Assembly (NCBI GenBank): GCA_012064385.1
Contig: QRDG01001893.1
Coordinates: 845,113-909,112, forward strand
Reading direction: 5' to 3'
From: Puccinellia tenuiflora
Taxonomy: Eukaryota; Streptophyta; Magnoliopsida; Poales; Poaceae
Length of the DNA: 64,000 bases
Below are positions 1 to 11,663 of this stretch, piece by piece (the stretch's first letter is position 1; the number at the start of each line of letters is the position of its first letter). The notes under the pieces were generated by a model, which was given only the letters and a program-made list of their open reading frames with translations, did not search any database and was not told where the DNA came from. The position numbers and the translations under genes were made by a program.

Positions 1-1500
1 TAGAATGGGTAACCAGACTTGTTTGCCACCCGTTTGGTAGCTGATGATTAGTTGGTAACAGATTAGAATTTTTTTTGCTTCACAATTGTAGTATATATTT
101 TTTGAGATCGAGTTCAAAAAAGGAGTATTACTGCTGCATGTGCCGGATGGTATATACTAGTATTAGCTATTAGGACGTGATATCTTTGTGAGATGATCTG
201 CATTGTTGCTGCCACTGACAAAAACACTGATGGACAGCAGCAGTACTGTGAATCCAACTCCACCAAAGTCCAAATTTCAACTCAGAAACAGGGAGAAGGT
301 GTAATCTCTTGTATTTGGTAATCCTTGAGGTATTGTGTGTTACCAATATAACATGTATGAAAGCCAGTTTTTCATCTCATTTGGCAGAAGCGAACCGTGC
401 TGGTACTTGAGGAGAACCAGTCCTTGGAGAATGCTCTCTGAACTCTGAAGGGTACTGCAGAACTTGTCGTAAGCTTCTTTAACACAGATGTGGCTATACG
501 TACATTTTTTACAAAGTGATGTACACATTTTAATTTTCTGGGTTAGTGCCTCAATGTTGGAACTTGGAACTTAACCATTTAGCCTGTACAGTCCACTAAA
601 CATTTATTTTGCCTCAGTGTTATGGTGACATTTTCTTTAAGATTTGAGAGATTTCAACAAGATTCTCAAATTATGACCACGGTGAGCAGTTTCTACTTTA
701 TTCTGATGTCTAAATTAGCGCTGCTAACCCATGTAAGTTCCCCTCCTACCCATTTCCCCCAACTCCTTGTTCAAGCCTTACGTTTTCTTCCATAAGTTAC
801 TATGGTAAGTGGATTTTTTATGTTAGTTTGAGACTGACTGTTGAAATTTTAGTAGGCTACAACTCCTACTATAGCTACAAGTCATGTTTATATCTACTCC
901 CTAATTTTAAAGAACTGAGTTACATGTGTTCCAAACGTTAAATGATGCCAAAGTTGTTTGTTCATATGGTTCTTGTAATTGTGGAATCACTGTAATTAAC
1001 TCCTACGGAGTACAACTTTGGGTTAGTGGATGGTCTATAATGCTCCTAGTTTTGTTCCTATATTTATCATATTGATGCTCACTGAGCTGCTCCTGATATC
1101 AGAAGGAACTTTGGTTTTTTCCTCGTACAATCTAAAACTGGAACTTTGTCTTTGCAGGCCCAAAATAACAGGAAGGACTACTATATTCAAGTATCAGCTA
1201 TATACATTGGAAGGCAGAACATTAGAAGGAATATGTATAGGATTAGTTAGAGTATCATACTTTTAAGCAAGGTTGTAAGTTGTGTGTACTGTTAAGTTAA
1301 TTTTCATGTATGGGATGGTGATTTCAATAATCAATTTCGAATTTTTGTCTTCATGCAATGCATTCATATTCTTCAATTTGTGTGCCTTGTGCGTATCTTA
1401 TAAGTTTATACTCTTGCCAAGGAAAAAATCTGACCATAAAATATTGTTGAAGCGATCAAGCCTTTTATTCTCGAAAATAATATTTATTTTGGAATAAAAT
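1..1500. other. Unassigned AT-rich intergenic DNA
   Basis: No reading frame here looks coding: the open frames are short, low-complexity and lack splice context. I see no recognisable repeat termini or RNA genes. Confidence 0.5.
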
Positions 1501-1509
1501 TGGTCAATT

Positions 1510-1734
1510 CATATACATCAGGTTCCAACGGATACAGTTGTTGGCCAATATCTGTTGCCACTTTGCAACGCTCCACCCATTGGTTACCAACGCAGAGATA
1601 TGTGTTGCATTATACACTAGCAACGCCCAAAAACGCAACGCATGGTGAATCCGTTGGTACGGGTGTCAGCAACGCTTATATGGGCATTTAGATACAGATT
1701 GGTGCGTTGTTGTAGGGGGGTTCTTGTTGTAGTG
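1510..1734 (-). mobile_element. CACTA transposon terminus (truncated)
   Basis: Read on the minus strand from 1734, the sequence starts CACTACAACAAGAA, the terminal inverted repeat of a plant CACTA (En/Spm) element. Behind it come repeated subterminal motifs built on GCAACG / CGTTGC. I do not find the matching terminus in the window, so this is a truncated or nested end. The left limit is approximate. Confidence 0.6.
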
Positions 1735-2532
1735 ATAAAACTTCAAGCATGAAGGCTATCACAATGGAAATTGCATAAGTAAAGAGCTCGGGTATAGAAA
1801 TAACCGAGGCATGCGGAGACGAGGATGCATTCCCGAGTTCCTCCTTGTTAAGGGAGTACATCTCGTTGGAGGGGTGTGAGCTCGCCACAAGAGGCCTACT
1901 CAAGATGCCACAAAGGCCTCACCCTATTCTCCGATGAACCGCACCCGAGGGTTTGGTTCACCTTCAACTATCGGAATCCTTCAAGGCGGAATCCGGAGCC
2001 TTTACAACGATCTTGGGGCACACACCCACAACCAAATTGGGGGCTCCCAAATCTTCCCGAAGCTTCACAACTCGAAGTCTTCGCGGCACACCAAACCGTC
2101 TAGGGTACACAATGCACCCAAGAGGCACAAGCTCTTAGGAACACAATGCACCCAAGAGTAAAAATCTTCTCAACTTCAATCCCACAAATCTTCGTGGAGA
2201 GCACAACCCGATGCAACTAATGCAAAAAGCAAGAACACACTAAGTGGTCAAATCCTTCTCTCCAAAATCCAACCAAAGCAACTAATGCTATGGAGGGATT
2301 TAAGAGGAAGAACAAAGAGGAGAACCACAAAAGAACTCCAAGAACTAGATGCACTAGGTTACCCTCACTTAGAGGAGAAAGTGATTGGTGAGTTGTAGGT
2401 CTAGATCTCCTCTCTTGAATCACTAAATTTGGGAAAGAATCATTGGAGGGATTGAGAGAAATCAAGCTCACAAGTTTGCAACAATGGAGGAGAGAGAGTG
2501 TGAGTGAGATGCACCTCTTGGGAAGAAGGGGG

Positions 2533-2541
2533 CTATTTATA
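2533..2541 (-). promoter_or_regulatory. TATA box of the LTR-like block
   Basis: The minus strand reads TATAAATAG inside the context GGCTATAAATAGCC. About 30 bp downstream on that strand begins a CT-rich leader. The position suits a U3/R junction in an LTR. Confidence 0.45.
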
Positions 2542-2567
2542 GCCTCCCCCAAAAATCTGACCGTTGG

Positions 2568-2915
2568 AGCAGCGAGGGGCCGGAATTTCCGGGGTTAAGT
2601 ACCGGAACTTCCGGTGCCCCAGAAATATCCGGAGCAAAATTCCGGTGCAAAGATCCGGACCCCCTCCAGAGAGAAAACGCGAAAACGACTTAGCCAAATT
2701 TTCCTGGAACCGAAACTTTCGGAACAAGGGCCGGAATTTTCGTAGCTCCGGAAATTTCCGGAACCCCTCCAGAGAGAAACGCCGAAAAGACTTAGCCAAA
2801 AAGCTCAGATGAAAATATGGGCCGGAACTTCCGGTGCTTGGGCCGGAACTTCCGGTGCTTGGGCCGGAACTTCCGGGGGCCGGAATTTCTGGCCTCAGGG
2901 CCGGAACTTCCGCCC
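2568..2915 (-). repeat. Palindromic CCGGAA repeat cluster
   Basis: At least a dozen copies or near copies of the palindrome CCGGAANTTCCGG lie here, including a clean run of the GGCCGGAACTTCCGGTGCTT unit near 2820-2880. They sit directly upstream, on the minus strand, of the TATA box at 2533-2541, where U3 enhancer repeats would be. Confidence 0.6.
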
Positions 2916-3876
2916 CACTGAAAAACTGCAGAAAGAGCAAAACGAAAACGGGCATATCTTTTGCATCCGGACTCCGTTTTCGATGATCTTGGGCTCGTTA
3001 GAATCGTAACGACAAGCTCTACAAGGATATGCAGAGAAACATCATAGTCCAACAAGATATTATAAAAACAAATGGGGAAAGGTAAAACCTCTCATTTGCA
3101 AATCGGAAATGCAACATCTTTTGCAAATAAAGTCCGAACAACGTGAAAGCAATTTTGTTGAAAATAGGACGACAAATGCTATCCTTGGAAGTATTAAAAA
3201 CTAGTAAAGGAGATTTTGCAAATAATTGGAAGAGTGAGACCTTCCACGAGGATAAACCGGCAAAATCTCCAATACCGAAACCGCAATAGAAGACGCATAT
3301 GAAAACCGTTTTCGGTGAACTTGGCCTTGTCATGACGAGCACGACAAGCACCAAGACCACACCACGATAAAAGCCAAATAAGAACCAATAAAGATGATTG
3401 CAAGGATGCAAAGGTTTGTGCTCTCTATGATGATACGATCAAGATATTCGGTCGAGAGCCCCTCTTGATAGTACGGCTATCTATCCTATAACCCGGTCTC
3501 TCAACTAAACAACATGAGACCGGTAAAATAGAAAACCTATCAAGATCATACCTTTGCCTTGCGCTTAATCCACTTGAGCTAGATGATGACGATCTTTGTC
3601 TTCTCAAGTTGGACCACCTTTCTTGATTGCGCTTCTCTTGGTGAAGACTCGCTAATACCTCCGCCATACACCAATATGGGAGAGGCACTATTCGGCATAT
3701 CTTCACTTGGACTTGAGTGTTGATCAACCCGCACCTAGGCTTGATCAACATATAATCTTCTTCCCTTAACCTTGACTCCAACAAATGGAGATCAAGCAAA
3801 ACAAAAGGACATACCTACAAGTAGGTCAATACAAACATTAGTCCATAGAGATTGTCATTAATTACCAAACCACACA

Positions 3877-5412
3877 TGGGGGCAACCATGCACTTTTAAT
3901 GTGGCACTCCACCCCTAGACTATCACATATGACGATGGTAAAGAGACAAATGCAAAATAAAAGCAGAATCTATCAAAATATGAATAGTCTGTGAAGATCA
4001 AATTTTTCGAGGCACTTCTGTAGCTCAAATCAGAAAAGTCAAAACTAACGAAAGATATATAAAAGTATCAGTCTTGCTATCTAAAAATTTCAGAAAAAAC
4101 ATAAAATTCAGAGGATTTTTAGATTTTCGAACAGTGAAGGACAAAATTCTGTTTCTGGACAGCAAAAAAACACCTCGTACTTTCGATGCATTAGAGGCTA
4201 AACTTGGCACAAAAAAACCAAAAGAAAAAGATACAATGAAGTTGCTACAGAGGTAACAACTTCATGACTAAGGGAAACTGAAAGGAAAAAGATAATGAGT
4301 TGCCTCCCAAAAGCGCTTTTCTTTAATGCCTTTTAGCTAGGCGCAATGATTTCAATGATGCCCTAATAAAAGTAAGAGTTGACAACAGAGAGCATCAAGA
4401 AACAAAAAGAGAGGTGTCTTAGTAACATGAGAACTCTAACAATCATATTTTCCTCTCTCATAATAATTTTCAGTAGCATTATTAACAAATTCAACGATGT
4501 AACTATCACATAAAACATGCTTTTTATTATCATAAATATCAATTGGAGGCATAGATAAAGGAGTATCATTAAATTCATCACAAATAATAGTAGGAAAAGC
4601 ATTTGACAGTTTATTTTTGTCTTTCTTGAGACATGGAAGTTGTTGCATATCATACAAAGTAAGAGTTAAAGAGTTACTTTCATTAGAAGGTAGCTCCTCC
4701 TTTTGTTCCTCACTCTCCTCCTCTTTTTCACCTAATGGGATCTTAGTTTCAGCAATTTCCTCCTCCATAGGTTCCTGCAAAGCATCGGTCTCTCCTTTTG
4801 GAGGAGAGACTTTCTTAACATATTCAGTAATATAATAATTATCATTGTAATTCTCAAAGCAATATTTTAGTATAGTAAAATTCTCAGTTTGATAACGAGC
4901 ATTATCAATGTTCTCCAGCAAAGAAGCAATTTTATAGGCACCCTTAAAAGCAACAAATTGTTCAATCTGTTCAACATCAAAGAAATCAAAAATTTCCCTA
5001 GCATAAGAAGCTAAGGTTTCATTTTCATTGTCTGGCATTGGAAGGGGAGGTGTGGAGTGCGCCTCCCACAAGAACATTTTATATCATAGAGGAAACTTAT
5101 ATTTTCAGCATACAAGTTCACTTTTTTCAGAAATTCCCAAAGTTGTTTCCCTTTTTGCAACAAGCGGTGTTCCTTATAGTATTTTTGCTGATCTTCTGTG
5201 AAACCACAACAAGATCTAGTTTCAAAGAAAGTAGCCATTAAGAACAACCAAAGAACTAAGCATACTAATAAAACAGGATAAAAGACTACACTAATTTTTT
5301 TGGGTTTTAAAATTTTGCAACAAGAAAAATAAGCTAACGATAAATAAAACAAGCAAGACAAAAACAAAGTAAAGTGATTAAGAGTGTGAGACTCCCCTTG
5401 ATGTAGCTCCAA
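3877..5412 (-). mobile_element. Internal leader region of a gypsy element, minus strand
   Basis: This lies downstream (on the minus strand) of the primer-binding site at 5413-5432 and so is the 5' internal region of the element whose LTR is 5443-7013. It holds two overlapping minus frames (5011-5424 and 4436-5077) but no gag, protease, RT or integrase motif before the sequence changes near 3877. The element is truncated there or is non-autonomous. Confidence 0.5.
4436..5077 (-). CDS. Acidic retroelement leader ORF, function unknown
   Basis: A 213-codon minus-strand frame in the leader of the gypsy element. The protein is strongly acidic in its middle third (a run rich in Glu/Lys with EEEIAE and EKEEESEEQKEE) and carries no zinc knuckle, protease or polymerase motif. 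It overlaps another minus frame (5011-5424) that has a hydrophobic stretch near its start. Its position just after the primer-binding site is that of the extra or pre-gag ORFs seen in some Triticeae gypsy families. I do not recognise the domain and it may not be translated. The ATG used is simply the first in frame. Confidence 0.35.
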   Translation of the reverse strand: MFLWEAHSTPPLPMPDNENETLASYAREIFDFFDVEQIEQFVAFKGAYKIASLLENIDNARYQTENFTILKYCFENYNDNYYITEYVKKVSPPKGETDALQEPMEEEIAETKIPLGEKEEESEEQKEELPSNESNSLTLTLYDMQQLPCLKKDKNKLSNAFPTIICDEFNDTPLSMPPIDIYDNKKHVLCDSYIVEFVNNATENYYERGKYDC

Positions 5413-5432
5413 GATCACGGGCAACGGCGCCA
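5413..5432 (-). other. Primer-binding site, tRNA-Asp type
   Basis: The minus strand reads TGGCGCCGTTGCCCGTGATC. TGGCGCCGTTGCC matches the 3' end of tRNA-Asp, the primer used by many grass gypsy elements. It lies about 10 bp inside the LTR end at 5443. Confidence 0.75.
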
Positions 5433-5442
5433 GAAAAGAGCT

Positions 5443-7013
5443 TGATTGCTACTGATAAAGAGTTGGGTGGTGCCCCAAGCGAAGGCGTGGATATAGCAAG
5501 CAGCAGTTTTCCCTCGATAACGAACCGAGGTTTATCGAATCAGTAGGACCTTGAAATCAACAACAAAGTGAATATTGAAGATCTCTAGCGCTTAATCTTC
5601 AACAGACGTGGACCTGCACACACTGAACCAAATACCTTGCCCCCAACGGCGGAAAGGTTGTCAATCTTTCCGGTCTCGCAGAAAACAAAGCGGTTAATTA
5701 TATAGTGAAATAGATGAAATATGAAAATGGACATGTGGAGTAATGATGATAAAAAGTAAGTAAATGAGGTTGTAAATAATGTAAAAAGATGGACCGGGGA
5801 CCATGGGTTCACTAGTGGAGTCTCTCAAGTAAATAGAACGATCATATGATGGGTAAACAAATTACAGCTGGGCAATTGACAAGATTATAACACAAACTTA
5901 ATTTAGCTATGACAAAGAGAACATGATAATATTTATGGAGGCATCACGACAATGAATAAAGACCGTTGAGTCCAACTGCGTCTTTGTCTAAAAAGTCCAC
6001 CGTGGGATCGCTATCCAGCCTGTCACCCATCGGTATTAAGTTGCAAGCAACAGACATTTACATAAATAAAGTGCATGAAGTAAGCAATATTAAATATCAA
6101 AATAGACTTTAACACCGTTGTTTTTCCCTTAGTAGCAACAGCACACCCTCGCCCTTAGACGTTTCTGTCACTCGTGCCCATGAACAAGAGGGGGCATGAA
6201 CCCACTATCTAGCATTAATACTCTCTCTTGGAGATGCACACAATCACTTGACCAAAGTAACTACGCACATCGGAGAGCATGCAAGAACATAAATCAACAT
6301 ATAAGAATCATGCACAATCTGATCACAACTTCATAATCATCGGATCCCAGCAAACACATCACATAGTATTACAATAGTCGATCTTGATCATGTTAGGCAG
6401 CTCACAAAGTCATAAACATGAAGCACGAGAGAGAGAGACTACCATCTAGCTACTGCCATGGACCCAAGGTCCAAGGTGGAACTACTCACAAATCATCCCG
6501 GAGGAAGGCATGGCGATGAAGAGCCCTCCGGGATCAATCTTCCCTCTGGCAGAGTGCCGGGATCTGCTTCAGATTGACCCCCGAACTAGGGTTTAAGGTG
6601 ACGGCGCGTCGGGATGTCTTCTGTGGAAAATAATGGCCGCCCCGATGTTTTTAGGTTAATTGGGATTTTATAGGCGTCGGAGGGGACCGAGGAGGTGCCC
6701 ACAGGGCAGGGGCGGGCCCCACCCGTGGGTCCCCAGGCCTGTGGTTGGCCCCTGCGGCTCCCCTTTGGTCTTCGGGTGTCTTATTTCGCATAAAAAATCT
6801 CCGTAAATTTTCGTCCAATTCCGAGATATTTTCAGAAGTGATTTTCTGAAATACAAAAACAGCAAAAACAGGGAACTGGTACTTGGCATCTTGTCAATAG
6901 GTTAGTCCAACAAAATGCATAAAAATGATGTGATATGATAATAAAAACATGTGACAACATCACAAAATTAGCATGGATCACTCAAAAATTATAGATACGT
7001 TTGACACATATCA
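5443..7013 (-). repeat. Gypsy 5' LTR (minus strand), 1571 bp
   Basis: On the minus strand the LTR begins TGATATGTGTCAAACGTATC at 7013 and ends in CA at 5443, followed by the primer-binding site. It is homologous along its length to the LTR at 33425-34998 (1574 bp); shared blocks include ATTACAGCTGGGCAATTGAC and GGATCCCAGCAAACAC. The end sequence resembles Sabrina/WHAM-type Triticeae gypsy LTRs; the family name is recalled, not checked. The internal domain is to the left, so this is the 5' LTR. Confidence 0.75.
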
Positions 7014-7341
7014 GGGCACACGGTGGCATATTAATTTGTGGGAAAATAAACAGTGAAATCACAAGTTGTTGCTATTATGGCCAGGAGTTGGTACACAAGA
7101 CAATGTATCCGGATCATTATGCCGACTACTACTCGAGTGACATTCCTCATGGAAGATTCGGTACCACGGCAACCTCACTAGACCCGGGCTTCCTCTACTG
7201 CCACTCCGAAAGAACCGTGGAGCTTGCACAGACGACTGAGCGAAGAAGGAAGAGGTCATGAAGACGTCCTCTACCAGAAGGCGTGATCAATGGATCGGTG
7301 CTTACAACTAATTTCAACCGCCTTAGTGAGTGCCTCTTAAC
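7014..7341. other. Unassigned spacer
   Basis: Between the gypsy LTR and the Stowaway MITE. An 86-codon plus frame (7001-7261) has no recognisable domain and starts inside the LTR edge, so I do not call it a gene. Confidence 0.4.
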
Positions 7342-7343
7342 TA

Positions 7344-7503
7344 CTCCCTTGGTATCAAAATATAAGATGTTTTAGCATTTGGCTTTCCATTTATATCTAG
7401 ACATGTTTTAGTGCAAGGTTCACATGAACCTTGCACTAAAACATGACTAGATATGGATGGAAAGCCAAATGCTAAAACATCTTATATTTTGATACGGAGG
7501 GAG
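7344..7503. mobile_element. Stowaway-type MITE, 160 bp
   Basis: Near-perfect palindrome with termini CTCCCTTGGTATCAAAATAT and its complement ending CGGAGGGAG. TA target duplications flank it at 7342-7343 and 7504-7505. The TIR (CTCCCTCCGT) and TA duplication are those of Tc1/mariner-derived Stowaway MITEs. A related, more diverged copy lies at 31020-31178. Confidence 0.85.
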
Positions 7504-7510
7504 TACTTTA

Positions 7511-8216
7511 GGCCTCGTTCGGCGGAGCGGTTTTCACGTGTTTTTTCGTGTATTTTCCCGGCTCAACATAAAACACCAGAACACACGAGTCGATTGTTTG
7601 ACTGGCCGGTCTTGGTCGGGCTTAGCCGATACACGTCGGGTGGACGTGTATTAGAGACGCTCGCATCCCCTCGCGTTTGGCGTGGCGGCGGACGAGTAGG
7701 ACTCTAGCATGCGTCAGCGATGCCCCATCTGATCTCCGGTGAAGCTGCCGCCTATGTCGCCGGCTTCTCCATCTCGCAGCCAGCCTGCCGGAAGCATCAT
7801 GCTGGCCAATGCTTCCTCATCCGACTGCGCGCCGCCCCTCTTCTCCGGCAAGTCTGAATTTTCTACTAGCCAGCTACCCTAAACCCTAAACTCTAGTTAA
7901 TTCAGAGTAGAAATAATCCTAGTAAGATTTGAGAAGTAGAGCTTACCACCTCTGGTTGTTTGTCAGATATTTGACTCGAGATATCTACATAATCAGAAAC
8001 AGAGAATAGTGTAGACAACATTGGAAATTCAGAATAGCATGGCCGTACTAAGTTATCGTAGATGATCCCCTTGTACAGAACAACAAAATGAAGTAGGGGA
8101 TTGGGGTGGAAGTGGATTGTGAAATTTGGTGAATTGGGTGTCACGGGTGTTTTCACCAAACTTTGTGGAGATTATACTCAGAAATCCCCTCCATACCACC
8201 TGTGCCGAACAAGGCC
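7511..8216. mobile_element. Harbinger/Tourist-type MITE, 706 bp
   Basis: Termini GGCCTCGTTCGGC and GCCGAACAAGGCC are inverted copies with one mismatch. The flanks carry perfect TTA duplications at 7508-7510 and 8217-8219. A 3-bp TTA duplication with this GGCCTTGTTCGG-type TIR marks PIF/Harbinger elements. No transposase or Myb-like frame is present, so it is non-autonomous. It sits 180 bp downstream of the CRK stop codon. Confidence 0.75.
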
Positions 8217-8393
8217 TTAGTTGGTTTCATTTATGAAAGAGTAAGACTCATTTAAGCTATAATTAATGTAGAAGTATTACGATAATTATAGTATTATACA
8301 GTAGCTAAAACATATAGAGTCCCGTTTCGATTACTGCACAACTCGCAGTATTGGGCTGATCACTTTCATTAACAACTAAAACAGAGTGATCAA

Positions 8394-11300
8394 CTATCTG
8401 CCACATGGCTCTGCGGTGATGGTTACATCATTATTACTATATGGAAATACAACACTTGTTGATTCATCTACCTTAGATACCCTTAGGTTGTAGTATGCCG
8501 GATGATTAGGCTGTGGAAGAATATCACTCTCGTTATTTAACATTGCAACGACGTCTGACATAGTGGGTCGATCATGAGCACTCTCCTGTACGCACAATAG
8601 TGCAATGTTAACATACTTTCTAGCCTCTGTTTTATTGATCTCCTTAGCAATTGATTCCTCTATAATCTCCATCCATCTTCCTCCTTCCCATAGCTGCCAT
8701 GACTACAGGAAGTTTTTCACCACAAGTATACGTTATAAATAAAAATAATTTCAGTCTACAAAGGTAACATAATCGCTTGAAGAGAGTTGAGAATTACTCA
8801 CATGTCCAAGAAGGTTAAGAAAGTCTTCATATTGATGAAAACCAGCATTCCTTCTTCCACTAAGGATCTCTAGAAGTAATACACCAAAGCTGAACACGTC
8901 GGATTTGACAGAGTAAATGCCTTCAGAGGCATATTCGGGAGACATATAACCACTGAAACGGGACAAAACATAAGAAAATAATACATTATAATTAACAATT
9001 TGATTTATGACCAGGTTAATGGTATTGTAGGCACTAACTATATGTTTTTATTTCTTATTTAAGAAAGGCATACTTACTATGTTCCCACTACCCTTTTTGT
9101 GCTTCCTTGAGTGTCATTGGAGCTGAAAATTTTTGCTAGTCCAAAATCGGAAATTTTAGGATTCATCTCCTGGTCCAAGAGAACATTGCTAGCCTTAAGG
9201 TCTCTATGTATGATGCGCAGCCGAGAGTGCTTGTGCAGGTAAAGAAGGCCTTGGGATATCCCTTCGATTATGACACGTCGTTTATTCCAATCAACCAATG
9301 TTGACATGTTTACGTCTGCATGCGCACCAGACAATAAAGTTAATAGCTTTGTCATCCGCTAGTGTTGCTATGGTGAAAAACATTGTATGGACAAAATGCA
9401 TCCAAAATAAGGTTAACTGTCCTTACCAAAGATAAAGAAATCCAAGCTCTTATTTGGCAAATATTCATACACCAAAACTTTTTCCTCACCCTCGATGCAG
9501 CATCCGAGGAGCTTGACCAGATTATTGTGTTGTAGTTTTGCAATAAGTTCAATTTCATTTCGAAATTCTGTGAATCCCTGTCCTGAATGTGAGGCGAGCC
9601 GTTTAACTGCAATATCCATTCCATGTGGTAGTTGGCCCTGGAGTATGTACAAGAAAGCTCGAGGCATTATTCAGCAGTACTGAAAAGAGAGGAAAAGCAG
9701 TTCATGCTACTATGGAAAACAAATTATTAATATACAACATCGTATATCCAAGACATGGGCTTAATATTCCGTTTCACTTCACTGCTTCAAATTCCTTCAG
9801 AATTTCGGTCTGTTGTTGAACGGGACAAATATACAAGTTTTTTAAGAGTTTCTTGATTTTTTTAATTTCTAGTTTAATGCTGCTAGTTTTACTTAACTGC
9901 AATTGTATTATTACATTTCAACTTACTAGGCTAGCTAGCTTGCACATATGAAGCGTTAGTTTTATTTAAGCTGATTGATGAACATATGACCGACTCTTTT
10001 CAAGAAAAATGCATTTACCTTGTAGACAGGACCAAAACCACCTTGGCCAAGTAGGTTTTCTTTGGAGAAGTTCCCTGTAGCGTGCAATATTTCTGAAAAG
10101 TTAAAGAGAGTGAACTCTAAATTATTATCTTCCAATCTCCAAACCATTGCATCTTCTTCAGGCCTATAATTCGTTGCAGCTTGATCGTACAAGCCTGCCG
10201 TTCCTAAATTGACACAGGATACACATACACACATATAAAGAACGTTAATTGAGGCTCAAACCTAAAGGCGGACTACATAAAGAAGTGGTAATTTTGCTGG
10301 CAGGAACGTTGTAGTGAATAAATCGTGATCAGAACACCTTTTCTTTGTCTTCTCTTCCATACAACGAAACAGATAGAGCATATAAGTATTGACAGTAATG
10401 GAGCGGCCACAGCAATAATCCACAGCGGCCTCTTGCGTGGGTTGTGTCCTAAGAAAAAAAAAAAGGAATACATATTGTTCTCATATACAAAATTAATATT
10501 TGATAGAGACAATGAACATTCAGTTGTTGTCATGGGTTAGTTGGTCCTATTTCAGAAGGAAATTGCATCACCTGTTTCATCATTGACCTTTGAACCGTCC
10601 ATTTCTAATTAACATCTTTCCTCTTGTGAACATTGTTTTCTTTTTTATCGACTCAACTTAGTTCTTCCACTTATTTATTGTCTTCAACTACGGAGTATTC
10701 CTAATGCCTGATCTACTAGTCTAAAACTCAGTTGTGCTACTACAACGTTACACTTAACGAACTAATTATCGCATTAGCTAAAAGATTTACGTCTTGATTT
10801 TCCTACTGAGCGGGAAAAGGCATGAAAAAGAATTCTGGTATGCGAAGTACCGTCAAGGTCTGGAGGTGGAGCCGCAGCAGGTGCCATCGACGGTGAGCTG
10901 TACACGATAACTGGCGTCGACCCTGGCGCGGTGATAATCCGCAGCATAGGGTCTCCTTGGAAGAATGGGTATACCTCGTACCTCCCGTAACACCATGTCC
11001 TGACGAATCGGCACCTTGCGTTCCGTGGAAATTCATGAGTCCCACCTGTAAACAGGACGCGCAGTCGTCCGCGGTCAAGTCGGGCCTGCACTGCGTAAGA
11101 CAGTACAGCGTCGGGACGGAGCTGTTGTCTAAGCGCGAGGTCGTGAACATCCTTGAGCTGTTCGCGGTAAATTTGGCCGTGTTGTTCAGAAGCGTGGATA
11201 GCAAGAGCTTCATGGAGTCGGCGTTCGTGGTGAAGTTGTTGTCGTCCCGTTGGATGCCTTCAGGACTGTCATCAACGGTGGTTGTCAGAAAATTCTCGTT

Positions 11301-11663
11301 GGAGAACCTGAGCATGCAGTCGTCGTAGTACGTGGCGACGTCCTTTTTATTGGGGCACATCCCCGGCCCGTCCTGGAAGGCGGTAGCCACGCAGACCTCG
11401 CAGGCGGAGGCTTCGATGTCCCTACTGCAATAAGTCAGGGCGAAGACGGTGTCCGGAGCAGCGCCTACGGTATCGGTGGCGATGAGTGTGGAGTTGGACG
11501 AGGCTTTCTTGGGGAGGCTGGACGAGAGGAGTGTGAGGTTTTCTTGGTAGGTGCTCTTTGATGTGTAGTTATTGTTCATGTCCCCGTAGTGGCAGACTTG
11601 CCATGGTCCTTGGGCTGTGGCGAAAGGAAGGAGGAGGAGGACGAGGGGGAGGAAGATAACCAT
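8394..11663 (-). CDS. Cysteine-rich receptor-like kinase (DUF26), 7 exons
   Basis: Predicted exons on the minus strand: 11663-10851, 10448-10338, 10203-10019, 9637-9427, 9315-9078, 8952-8802, 8702-8394, all with GT/AG junctions and compatible phases from exon 2 on; about 672 codons. Exon 1 encodes a signal peptide (MVIFLPLVLLLLPFATA) and two DUF26/stress-antifungal modules with C-X8-C-X2-C (CSRDIEASACEVC; CRPDLTADDCASC). Exon 2 encodes the membrane span (LWIIAVAAPLLSILICSICF) with a basic stop-transfer. Exons 3-7 encode a complete Ser/Thr kinase: LGQGGFGPVYK loop, lysine in IAVKRL, HRDLKASN, DFG, GTYGYMSPEYA. CRKs sit in the plasma membrane and act in stress, immune and ROS signalling. Oddity: exon 1 needs a change of frame between about 11060 and 11010, just after the second C-X8-C-X2-C; its length (813) should be 3n+1 to fit exon 2. 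Either an indel (true or sequencing) or a recent pseudogene. Confidence 0.85.

Larger units (their letters stand above)
1735..3876 (-). repeat. LTR-like retroelement block, minus orientation
   Basis: Read on the minus strand, the block starts near TGTGTGGTTTGG at 3876 and ends in ...TATCA at about 1733, giving a TG...CA frame. It contains a promoter-like stretch: a palindromic CCGGAA repeat cluster followed by a TATA box at 2533-2541. The rest is non-coding with no conserved domain, as expected of a long LTR. I see no matching 5-bp target duplication and no second copy in the window, so the LTR call is an inference; it could also be a fragment of an unclassified repeat. Confidence 0.4.
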
